This document shows positions 16,848-23,772 of a stretch of DNA of 64,000 nucleotides, piece after piece. Location: the NCBI RefSeq assembly GCF_016861565.1, contig NZ_BOLK01000008.1, positions 1 through 64,000 of the forward strand, written 5' to 3'. The notes beneath the pieces are model-generated. The model ran no database searches and was not told where the DNA came from. It saw nothing but the letters and a program-made list of their open reading frames with translations. Within the stretch, counting starts at the first letter, position 1, and each line of letters opens with the position of its first letter. This DNA comes from Secundilactobacillus yichangensis (GTDB lineage: Bacteria; Bacillota; Bacilli; Lactobacillales; Lactobacillaceae). Both the position numbers and the translations under genes were made by a program.

Positions 16848-17030
16848 TTAACTTGCAGCTCGATTCTGATCGACTATCTTCCAGCCATCAAGCAACTTGT
16901 CACTATTCACATACTGTTCCACGACCCATTTAGGGCGTTTGGTAATTTGGGTAACCGTTTGTAGGCTATCCGTCCGGTGTACAATGTGCTCGTTTGGCTT
17001 GGTAATAACGTAGCGTTTAGCCACGACCAT
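16848..17030 (-). CDS. Small basic protein of unknown function
   Basis: 60 residues, KRYVITKPNEHIVHRTDS then ITKRPKWVVEQYVNSD and LDGWKIVDQNR. It may be a short helix-turn-helix or phage-type protein, but no family is recognised. AAAGGGGG lies only 3 bases before ATG 17030 and 9 bases before an in-frame GTG at 17024, so the GTG may be the real start. The strong terminator right after the stop supports a real gene. Confidence 0.6.
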   Translation of the reverse strand: MVVAKRYVITKPNEHIVHRTDSLQTVTQITKRPKWVVEQYVNSDKLLDGWKIVDQNRAAS

Positions 17031-17239
17031 TGCCCCCTTTGCAAATCAAGGAAGTTCCACAACTCGATATCGTACTCGTTCACTTTCAGGATATGGGTAG
17101 TGTAACACATCAGAATGTGAAAGCAAGCAAACAACAATGAGAAAAACAACCCGCTCAACTACCCTTTTTCAATGTAAAAAGACGGGTCAAATAGACCAAT
17201 GTCAATGGTTTCTTGATTTCACACTCTTCAGAGGTAAAT

Positions 17240-17276
17240 GAAAGGCAGCCAGTGATTACTCATAATCGGCTGCCTG
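17240..17276 (-). terminator. Terminator of the LacI-family gene
   Basis: Arms GGCAGCC / GGCTGCC around AT-rich loop, followed by TTTCATTT on the minus strand. Confidence 0.65.
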
Positions 17277-17317
17277 GAAGAGGTATTTTCGAGATAAACC
17301 TTGAAATTCAAATTTCG

Positions 17318-18343
17318 TTACACACCTTGAATCGGATAAGTTTCCCCCGTCCCCAATTGACCTGGAATCGTCGTTCGCGATACCCACTGCCGCTTATTGG
17401 CGACCAAGTCACATAATTGGTTCACTGCCGTAATCCCCAAAACTTCCTTTGGCAACGAAAAGCTGGTAATAGCAGGTGTCAGATATGAAGCCAAGCCAAT
17501 ATCATCAAAGCTGATCAACGGGAGATCCTTACCTGGTTTGATACCCTTCTCCAATAGCCCTTTAACAACCCCAATAGCCATGGGATCCGAGGCTACCAAT
17601 AAGCCGCCGATGGGGGTCTCGACTTCATCCAGCAGCTCGTTGATGGCCGCTAGTCCAGCTTCTGTATTCCAGCCGGTTAACTTCAGTATGGCCGGCTGGT
17701 CATTAACCGCCAGCCAGTCCCGATACGCCTTCGTACGCAAATCAGCGTTTGCTCTATCAGCGGATCCATCCAAATTGTACTCCAATCGTTTGCCGCCAAT
17801 AAAGGCAATTGGCCCATGACCCTGCTTTTTGAGAAGATTTAGACCCTTGAGCGTTAAATTATACAAATCAGTTCCAATCGTATCAACAAACGAACAGCTC
17901 GTATTCACATCGTCAATCACCACAATGTTTGGGTTATAGTGTTTTAATTGAGTAATCGCTAGCTCTGATAGTGATCCCAAGACAATTACACCATCATATT
18001 CCGTTACTCTTCTAGGATTAATGCCTGCCTGAATGCGAAGCACGTTTTGAATGTTGACCTTGCGCTCGCTGGCACCTTGATAAATACCCATTCGAATATG
18101 ATGCCAGTACTCATCGGCAATTTCATCCTTTAAAGGTAAGGTTGTCATTAAAACACAATTGATCTGCATCGTTGCCAATTTAGGATGATGGTGAATCGGC
18201 TCATAACCTAACTCAGCAGCAATCATGGTAATGCGTTTCAACGTCTCGGGCGCTACCATTCGTGCCAGATTGGGATTTAACGCATTGGATACCGTTGATG
18301 GCGACACCTTTGCTCGTTTTGCAATATCTTTAATTGTCGTCAA
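17318..18343 (-). CDS. LacI/GalR-family transcriptional regulator
   Basis: 341 residues. Helix-turn-helix at the start (TTIKDIAKRAKVSPSTVSNA), linker ...LKRITMIAAELGYEP, then a periplasmic-binding-like sugar sensor domain (VIVLGSLSEL, AFIGGKRLEY, GLLVASDPMAIGV, LPLISFDDIGLASYLTP). It is most like the MalR/EbgR-like branch with a VDTIGTD motif. GGAAGG lies ten bases before ATG 18343. A perfect 54-bp palindrome just upstream suggests autoregulation. No sugar gene is adjacent, so the target is unknown. Confidence 0.92.
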   Translation of the reverse strand: MTTIKDIAKRAKVSPSTVSNALNPNLARMVAPETLKRITMIAAELGYEPIHHHPKLATMQINCVLMTTLPLKDEIADEYWHHIRMGIYQGASERKVNIQNVLRIQAGINPRRVTEYDGVIVLGSLSELAITQLKHYNPNIVVIDDVNTSCSFVDTIGTDLYNLTLKGLNLLKKQGHGPIAFIGGKRLEYNLDGSADRANADLRTKAYRDWLAVNDQPAILKLTGWNTEAGLAAINELLDEVETPIGGLLVASDPMAIGVVKGLLEKGIKPGKDLPLISFDDIGLASYLTPAITSFSLPKEVLGITAVNQLCDLVANKRQWVSRTTIPGQLGTGETYPIQGV

Positions 18344-18360
18344 ATTTACACCTTCCGTTA

Positions 18361-18414
18361 CTCCATTAATAATTTATGTATACCTAGATAAGTATACATA
18401 AATTATTAATGGAG
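18361..18414. promoter_or_regulatory. Perfect 54-bp palindrome upstream of lacI-family gene
   Basis: Two 23-base arms, CTCCATTAATAATTTATG... and its exact complement, around an 8-base spacer CTAGATAA. Each arm ends in the self-complementary GTATAC, so the site can also be read as two adjacent operators. It begins 18 bases before the regulator's start codon. Confidence 0.6.
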
Positions 18415-18577
18415 TGAAGCATTCTCCAGCCAAAACAACGATTTATCAAATGAACGGTACACTAAATGCCAAGTGTCCCACGCGTTTTCCAAAAACATTC
18501 TTTCACACCTATACCCACCACCCGCAATTTGCCGTATAATGAAGCTAAAATCCACTGTACAGAAAGGGGCTGGCAAC

Positions 18578-18847
18578 ATGGACGCTCAATCAGGCAAAAT
18601 TCAACGTAACGAAAATGGTGAGCTATATCTAAAAATACCCGCTGAATTTGTGAAAGAGCTTGAACTCAATGAGGGTGACGAAATCGACCTTGTACCGACC
18701 GCGCTAGGCGTTGAGCTTCGCAAAGCGGGCACTGTCACTCCGCAATTCTGGGAACCATTCTCACAGTCTGTCAGCGAATATCAGCGGGCATTGCGGATGA
18801 TTCAAGACGATGATACTGATAAAAATAATGACGTATCTTCAAAATAA
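18578..18847 (+). CDS. AbrB/MazE-type swapped-hairpin DNA-binding protein
   Basis: 89 residues from ATG 18578, which follows AAAGGGG by 9 bases; the upstream extension to 18473 is rejected. Residues 1-45 (GKIQRNENGELYLKIPAEFV, then ELNEGDEIDLV) are the SpoVT/AbrB looped-hinge helix fold. The tail is acidic (QDDDTDKNNDV). No MazF-like toxin follows, so it may be a stand-alone regulator or orphan antitoxin. Confidence 0.8.
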   Translation: MDAQSGKIQRNENGELYLKIPAEFVKELELNEGDEIDLVPTALGVELRKAGTVTPQFWEPFSQSVSEYQRALRMIQDDDTDKNNDVSSK

Positions 18848-18859
18848 TTAAAAATTACT

Positions 18860-18888
18860 TTTCAACTTCACCCTATCTATGGTATGAT
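18860..18888 (+). promoter_or_regulatory. Promoter of tRNA-His
   Basis: TTTCAA, 17 bases, TATGAT on the plus strand, ending 16 bases before the tRNA. Confidence 0.5.
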
Positions 18889-18903
18889 GGTTATTGTTGT
18901 GAT

Positions 18904-18979
18904 GGCGGTATTGGTGAAGCTTGGTTAACACACCGGATCGTGGTTCCGGCACGCGTGGGTTCGAACCCCACATACCGCC
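18904..18979 (+). tRNA. tRNA-His (anticodon GTG) with C33
   Basis: Cloverleaf read by hand. Encoded G-1 pairs with C73; acceptor GCGGTAT / ATACCGC; D stem GTG/CAC with GG in the loop; anticodon stem CCGGA/TCCGG; T arm GTGGG-TTCGAAC-CCCAC. The anticodon loop is TCGTGGT, giving anticodon GTG and G37. Position 33 is C, whereas T33 is nearly universal. CCA is not encoded. It stands alone, with its own terminator. Confidence 0.9.
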
Positions 18980-18998
18980 CTAAGCGTAATACGTTGAT

Positions 18999-19034
18999 AA
19001 GCCGAGTGATCAGTTGATCGCTCGGCTTTTTGTT
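18999..19034 (+). terminator. Terminator of tRNA-His
   Basis: AAGCCGAGTGATC / GATCGCTCGGCTT hairpin followed by TTTTGTTT. Confidence 0.85.
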
Positions 19035-19072
19035 TGCAGTCGATTAGGATCACTAACTTTCTTGGAATATGA

Positions 19073-19198
19073 TATAATGAAATCATAAAAAGAGGTCAGT
19101 GCCTCAACACTGGCCCCTTGCAGGCCACTTCAAGAGCGGTGGCAAGTTACAGACGACAAAAAGTCACCCAAACTGGTCAAAGTTTGTGGGGTGGCTTT
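19073..19198 (+). ncRNA. Candidate antitoxin RNA of a type I toxin-antitoxin locus
   Basis: An extended -10 (TGATATAAT, TATAAT at 19073-19078) should start a plus-strand RNA near 19085. It contains a first hairpin (GGTCAGTG/CACTGGCC), CCTTGCAG at 19116, a second hairpin with GGTGGCAAGTT, and a terminator holding ACTGGTCAAAGTTT. It runs toward and overlaps the 3' end of the small toxin gene on the other strand, the usual convergent layout of Fst/TxpA-like systems. A homologous RNA lies at 62.5 kb. Confidence 0.6.
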
Positions 19199-19279
19199 TT
19201 ATTTGCGATCTTTACGATCGATTAGAATCGCTAACGTTGCGAAAGCAATCATCAGCGATAGGGTGTCAAATACTGACAC
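19199..19279 (-). CDS. 26-residue Fst/holin-like type I toxin
   Basis: Reading from GTG 19279: VSVFDTLSLMIAFATLAI then LIDRKDRK, followed by TAA. This matches the pattern of the putative holin-like/Fst toxins of lactobacilli: short N-terminus, L.LMIAF.T core membrane helix, and a charged K/D/R tail. AAAGG lies nine bases upstream of the GTG. The stop abuts the terminator shared with the converging antitoxin RNA. The product would insert in the membrane and depolarise it when unchecked. The use of GTG suggests weak translation. A short leader frame (ATG 19350, ten codons, good AGGAG) precedes it. Confidence 0.7.
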   Translation of the reverse strand: MSVFDTLSLMIAFATLAILIDRKDRK

Positions 19280-19361
19280 GATCTAATACCTTTGTAAATT
19301 TCGTAAATCATAGGCATCACTCACTTTCGCGATTGACGCCACCACCCATGAAACTCCTGCC

Positions 19362-19398
19362 ATGACAGTATATCATACGGTATACTGTTTTTTTGTAT
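19362..19398 (+). terminator. AT-type hairpin with T run
   Basis: ACAGTATA / TATACTGT around TCATACGG followed by seven T on the plus strand. On the minus strand the same sequence holds a TATACT that may be the -10 of the toxin transcript, so it may be promoter rather than terminator. Confidence 0.45.
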
Positions 19399-19580
19399 CC
19401 TGAGTGAATTGGAACAAATTTCATAAATCGTCAATTTTCCATCACTTAATCCCCAGTAGAATAAGTTTAGTCCAGTTTAATATCCATTATTCATGAATAT
19501 ACTGTTGACAACGCAACGATTAACTGTTATCTTATTTTCATCAACACATATTAAATTTTAATTAGAAGAAGGCAATACAT

Positions 19581-20516
19581 ATGAGAAAATACGCAATTAT
19601 CGGAGTCGGTCACGTTGGAGCAACAGTCGCTTATACACTGGTCTGTCAAGGAATTGCTGACGAATTAATTTTAATTGACAAAAATGAGAAAAAAGCTCGT
19701 GCCGAGCAACTGGATCTTCAAGATACGCAAGCACGTCTTGATTCTCACACGACCATTAAGATCAACGATTATTCAGAATTAGCCGATGCTAACATTTTAT
19801 TCGTTACTTCGGGTAACATTCACGCCTTAGACCATGCCAGTGGTAACCGCTGGGCAGAGTTTGAATATACCCGTGAAATCGTGCAGGACATCGCACCGAA
19901 AATCAAGACATCCGGTTTCAATGGTGTTTTAATTGACGTCATGAATCCCTGCGACTGCATCACCTACTACCTGCAGCAAGCTACCGGCTTACCAGAAAAC
20001 CGCGTGCTTGGGACGGGAACCTTCCTCGATACTGCCAGAATGCAAAAGGTTGTTGGTGAAAACTTCAACGTTGATCCTAAAAACGTCACCGGCTATACAT
20101 TAGGCGAACACGGCGAATCCCAATTCGTCGCCTGGTCAACCGTTACTGTAAACGGACTGCCGATCGAAGAGTTAGCTGAAGAGAAGAATCTCGATTTAGA
20201 AGACTTAGAAAGCCAAGCCCGTGGCGGCGGCTGGGCGGTCCACTCAGGCAAAGGCTACACGAGTTACGCCATTGCCACCTGTGCCGTTAAATTAAGCCGT
20301 GCGGTTCTGGATGACGCCAACCTAGCTTGCCCATGTTCATGCTACAGCGACAAGTACAACACGTACGTTGGTCACCCTGCTATCATTGGCAAGGACGGTG
20401 TGGTTGAAGCACTTCGCCTGCCAATCACCGATGAAGAAGAACAAAAGTTAGCTGAATCAGCCGGCTTCATCCGTGAAAAGTTCGAAACGCTGCCAGCTGT
20501 AAAACAGGAAGTTTAA
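19581..20516 (+). CDS. L-2-hydroxyisocaproate dehydrogenase (LDH/MDH family)
   Basis: 311 residues. NAD-binding GVGHVGATVAY at the N-terminus, acidic ILIDKNEKKA after strand 2, substrate loop and DVMNPCDCITYY, RVLGTGTFLDTARMQ, and the catalytic His in YTLGEHGESQF. The CVGH-like start, the ~310-residue length and the GNIHALD/NRWAEFEYTR loop fit L-HicDH of heterofermentative lactobacilli rather than standard L-LDH. It reduces branched 2-keto acids from Leu/Val/Ile to the hydroxy acids with NADH. GAAGG lies before ATG 19581. Monocistronic with a strong terminator. Confidence 0.88.
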   Translation: MRKYAIIGVGHVGATVAYTLVCQGIADELILIDKNEKKARAEQLDLQDTQARLDSHTTIKINDYSELADANILFVTSGNIHALDHASGNRWAEFEYTREIVQDIAPKIKTSGFNGVLIDVMNPCDCITYYLQQATGLPENRVLGTGTFLDTARMQKVVGENFNVDPKNVTGYTLGEHGESQFVAWSTVTVNGLPIEELAEEKNLDLEDLESQARGGGWAVHSGKGYTSYAIATCAVKLSRAVLDDANLACPCSCYSDKYNTYVGHPAIIGKDGVVEALRLPITDEEEQKLAESAGFIREKFETLPAVKQEV

Positions 20517-20526
20517 TGATAGAAAC

Positions 20527-20577
20527 AATAATGGATCCCAGAAGATGATTTATCTAGCCTCTGGGATCCATTATTAT
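20527..20577. terminator. Bidirectional terminator
   Basis: Arms ATAATGGATCCCAGAAG / CCTCTGGGATCCATTAT. It separates the convergent HicDH and OCD-family genes. Confidence 0.85.
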
Positions 20578-20621
20578 ATTGAGTTGTAAAAAGAAATTAT
20601 TCTACCAGTGTAAATTCTGTC

Positions 20622-21614
20622 TTAATCTAGATTTACTCCAATTTCTTTTTCTTCAGCCTGCTTAACAATTCTGTCTGCGACCACAACGTCTAATGCAGCG
20701 GTTCCAACAGTCTTAAAGAATGTAATATCATCAGGTGATTTACGCCCTTGCAACTTCTTGTTTACAACTGCGCCCAGTTCACCATCAATATCATCTTTAC
20801 TCAACTGACCACGCTTCATTGGTTGGATAATATCACCAGCCTCAGCCAAAACGCCATCCATGGTATCAAAGACAATAGTATTAGCTTTAGAAATCGCCTC
20901 GATGGGAATTTCACACATTTCTGGTGTATATGCACCAACGCCATTAATATGAGTGCCTGGTGTCACCAAAGAGCCATCGAAAGTCGGTTGTTTTGAAGTT
21001 GTAACAGAAGTAATAATATCAACATCCGCTACAACGTCATTAGGACTTTTAACAGTCTTAAACTTAGTCCCAAACTTTTGGTTAAAGTTCTTCTCGGCAG
21101 CATCACAAAATGCTTGAGCTCGTTCCTGATCAATGTCAGATACATAAACCGTTTCTAGCTTACGAACTGTCAGCATAGCTTCTAGTTGGCCGATGCCTTG
21201 TCCACCAGTCCCAATTAATAGCGCTGTTTTACTATCTTCTCGAGATAATAATTCTGTTGCAGCACCTTGAACAGCACCAGTTCGCAATTGTGTCAGATAA
21301 GTACCATCTAAGATGGCGTTAACTATTCCTGTTTTGGCATCCAATGTAATCATTGTAGCGGGAACGCTTGGTAATCCCGCTTTAATATTTTCAGGATACA
21401 CAGAAACAATCTTAATTCCTAACGATGGATTTCCACCGCTCACATAACCCGGCATGTATAGGCTTTGGCCTTTATATTCGGGTACATTAATATTGGTTCT
21501 CAAAGGAATATCAGCTCTACCAGCTGAGTACAGTCCTAACGCTTCAGCATCAGCATCAATTGCATCACGCATTGAAAATACTTTTTTAATATCATTTGCA
21601 GATAAATATTTCAT
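20622..21614 (-). CDS. Ornithine cyclodeaminase / mu-crystallin family protein
   Basis: 330 residues. LSANDIKKVFSMRDAIDADA at the start, SLGIKIVSVYPEN with the Lys of the substrate site, DGTYLTQLRTGAVQGAA, then a Rossmann motif LLIGTGGQGIGQLEAM followed by VYVSDIDQERAQAF. The family includes ornithine cyclodeaminase, alanine dehydrogenase and ketimine reductases, and the exact substrate cannot be read from the sequence. Last gene of an operon with a TSUP transporter (21629) and a TrmB regulator (22529), so it probably acts on a small amino or keto acid that is exported or imported. GAAAGGAAAG lies upstream of ATG. Confidence 0.85.
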   Translation of the reverse strand: MKYLSANDIKKVFSMRDAIDADAEALGLYSAGRADIPLRTNINVPEYKGQSLYMPGYVSGGNPSLGIKIVSVYPENIKAGLPSVPATMITLDAKTGIVNAILDGTYLTQLRTGAVQGAATELLSREDSKTALLIGTGGQGIGQLEAMLTVRKLETVYVSDIDQERAQAFCDAAEKNFNQKFGTKFKTVKSPNDVVADVDIITSVTTSKQPTFDGSLVTPGTHINGVGAYTPEMCEIPIEAISKANTIVFDTMDGVLAEAGDIIQPMKRGQLSKDDIDGELGAVVNKKLQGRKSPDDITFFKTVGTAALDVVVADRIVKQAEEKEIGVNLD

Positions 21615-21628
21615 ATTAACTTTCCTTT

Positions 21629-22504
21629 CTATGCAGCTTCGCTGTTACGGCTTTTTCGTTCACCCATCCAGAGACTAACAGCTGAGTATAGAAGTACTAC
21701 AACGACGACCCATTGAATAATCGAAGTATTTAAGCTCTTAACTAGGTAAACCGCAACAAGAACTCCTATAATTCCAAAAATTGAAGTAAGTGTAATTTTG
21801 CGTGAATAATCATTTAATTTAATAAATTGCATACTACCAACTGATACAGAGAAAGTAGCACCACCCATCATAATTGGGAAAGCTGCAACTGGATTAAGTC
21901 CCATAGCATATACAGTTGCCATAGTTAATGCATACGAACCGATTCCAATGTTATTTAAGGCACCATATATAAACATCAATAAACCAGTAGTCCATAGCTT
22001 CCAACCATAGAGTTGCGTAGCAGTCCCATTAGAGGGAATCCAACCAAATTTTCCACCAAGGATTAATGCAGTAGCAACTAATAGGCCAGCTATAACGAAA
22101 TATCGAATGATATGCTCCGGTAATTTCACAACAAAATAAGGTCCAATATAAGCACCGATTACTTGGCACACTATACAAACAAGTAACGTCTTAATGCCAA
22201 CATTGATTGTTGAAATATAAGCTAATGACATAACAAATACTGGAATGACACACTGTGTATTTAATGTTCCAGGTAATTTTTTAATTGATATCCATTTTGC
22301 TTTTGGATATAAAGCAGTTGAAATGGCAAAATCAGAGATACCAAATGTAGAAAGAAAATAAATTACAACTTGTGACAGTGATGTCCATAACAAGCTAGAC
22401 GGTTCAGACATAACTTCATCACGGTGCTTTAATAAATCACGAACGAACACAATAATGAACAGTAGGTTAATCAGAATAATTGCTGCTAATAATATTTTAA
22501 CCAT
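21629..22504 (-). CDS. TSUP (TauE/SafE) family membrane permease
   Basis: 291 residues with about eight hydrophobic segments, beginning ILLAAIILINLLFIIVFV; GIGSYALTMATVYAMGLNP and the repeated GG/FGIIGVL pattern fit TSUP anion/organic-acid permeases. Members export or import sulfite, sulfoacetate, taurine-related or small carboxylate anions. It sits 14 bases from the OCD-family gene and 24 from the regulator, so these are one transcript. AGGGGATG precedes its ATG. Confidence 0.85.
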   Translation of the reverse strand: MVKILLAAIILINLLFIIVFVRDLLKHRDEVMSEPSSLLWTSLSQVVIYFLSTFGISDFAISTALYPKAKWISIKKLPGTLNTQCVIPVFVMSLAYISTINVGIKTLLVCIVCQVIGAYIGPYFVVKLPEHIIRYFVIAGLLVATALILGGKFGWIPSNGTATQLYGWKLWTTGLLMFIYGALNNIGIGSYALTMATVYAMGLNPVAAFPIMMGGATFSVSVGSMQFIKLNDYSRKITLTSIFGIIGVLVAVYLVKSLNTSIIQWVVVVVLLYSAVSLWMGERKSRNSEAA

Positions 22505-22528
22505 AACGAAACATCCCCTTAAAATTAA

Positions 22529-23338
22529 TTAATCATCTAAATAAATGTCACGAACTCCCTCTAAAGTTTTACCAAACACCTTCTGTGCGGACTCATTTAA
22601 TGCGTTCAATGTCCTTAAGTTATAGGCATCGTGAACAACATATTCCTGTGCAAGAAAAATCATCGAACTATTTTGTGTCCAGATAACATCGACATTTTGA
22701 GAATTTTCGGGTAATTTACCGTAAGTCACAGTTTTTTGATCACTAACACAGTTCACCCATCGTCCACCATAATCAGACTCCTTGTCAGCTTCAAAAAAAT
22801 GCTTATAAAATCTGTCAAATGGTAAATTATAGCGATGATGATTGCTAAATAAAATCAGTACGAATTTATGCAATCGACTTTCTGCTGCGGAAAGTGCTTC
22901 TACTAACTCTTTGCTTAAATCCTCCGAATATATTTGAATATATAAACTTTCTTTTGCATTTCGAACTTGATAAATTATTTTATCAAATACCTGATCATAC
23001 TTTTCAATACCCCATATCAAGCCAGTCCCCGAATTCGATCCAACATTACTCAATGCATCTTTAATGCCTTCAATATTCTGTTCACTTTCATGTTGTAACT
23101 TAGAAACAAGCTCATTTACTGGCAGTGCTGTATATAAAGGCTTTTCTTCCTTTGATTGCATAACCAGTCCTTTTTCAACAAGTGTAGACAGTATATTGTA
23201 TACTTTTGAGCGAGCAATTCCAGACTTACCACTAATTTTATAACCTGTAGATGCGTCCATCTGCAGTAGTGAAACATATACTTTAGATTCACTGTTAGTT
23301 AAGCCAAAATTGCTTAATAGTTCAATGACTTTATCCAT
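22529..23338 (-). CDS. TrmB-family transcriptional regulator
   Basis: About 269 residues from ATG 23338, which is preceded by AAGGGTGA; a GTG three codons upstream is less likely. N-terminal winged helix: LLSNFGLTNSESKVYVSLLQ, GYKISGKSGIARSKVYNIL, LVEKGLVMQSKEEKPLYTAL. The C-terminal half (IWGIEKYDQVFDKIIYQVRN) is the PLD-like sensor domain of the family. First gene of the operon, so it probably controls the TSUP-OCD genes. Confidence 0.9.
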   Translation of the reverse strand: MDKVIELLSNFGLTNSESKVYVSLLQMDASTGYKISGKSGIARSKVYNILSTLVEKGLVMQSKEEKPLYTALPVNELVSKLQHESEQNIEGIKDALSNVGSNSGTGLIWGIEKYDQVFDKIIYQVRNAKESLYIQIYSEDLSKELVEALSAAESRLHKFVLILFSNHHRYNLPFDRFYKHFFEADKESDYGGRWVNCVSDQKTVTYGKLPENSQNVDVIWTQNSSMIFLAQEYVVHDAYNLRTLNALNESAQKVFGKTLEGVRDIYLDD

Positions 23339-23354
23339 AAAAATCACCCTTTTT

Positions 23355-23382
23355 TGATAGTAGCTACCTCAGGTAACTATTA
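23355..23382. promoter_or_regulatory. Possible operator of the TrmB operon
   Basis: Inverted ATAGTTACC-TGA-GGTAGCTACTAT just ahead of the regulator gene. A further AGTTACCT half-site lies near 23520. Confidence 0.4.
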
Positions 23383-23540
23383 TAAACTATTTTTAGATAA
23401 AGTCCACCTTTTGTGTGAAATCGCACAATTCATTTAGTTATATTGGAATCAAATTTCCACCAAAAGTAGTTAATTTAATATCTATTAATTTATTTCAATA
23501 GCTAAGTTATTTTTTCTCTTTAGTTACCTCTATTTCTATG

Positions 23541-23717
23541 CCGAAGGTCGCCAGCGGGTTCATCAGCTGTGAAGGTGCTGTTAGGGCTGTGCCCGTTACA
23601 GCACGGGACGACATCTAAGACACGCGAACTGGGCGTGGCTTGGATGCGAGGTGAAAGACCGCTTCTCAGGCTTTCACCGGTCCCCACAGCAGATGAACCC
23701 GCTGGCGACCGAAGGCG
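23541..23717. repeat. Large branched palindromic element
   Basis: A ~170-base multi-stem structure. Outer arms share GTCGCCAGCGGGTTCATC exactly. Inside are hairpin GCTGT.GGGC/GCCC.ACAGC, an inner stem GGGAC/GTCCC, a hairpin CTAAG.CACGC/GCGTG.CTTGG, and GGTGAAAG/CTTTCACC. No reading frame of note. It may be a structured RNA or a REP-like mobile palindrome. Confidence 0.6.
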
Positions 23718-23729
23718 TAATCAATGCGC

Positions 23730-23767
23730 AAAAAAGCCTTAGGCTCAATGTCCTAAGGCTTTTTTAG
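23730..23767 (-). terminator. Terminator of YhgE gene 1
   Basis: Perfect hairpin AAAAAAGCCTTAGG / CCTAAGGCTTTTTT; works in both directions. Confidence 0.9.
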
Positions 23768-23772
23768 CAGCC

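Noticed and set aside
18473-18577. N-terminal extension of the AbrB-like protein
   Set aside because: No ribosome site at 18473, while AAAGGGG is well placed for ATG 18578.
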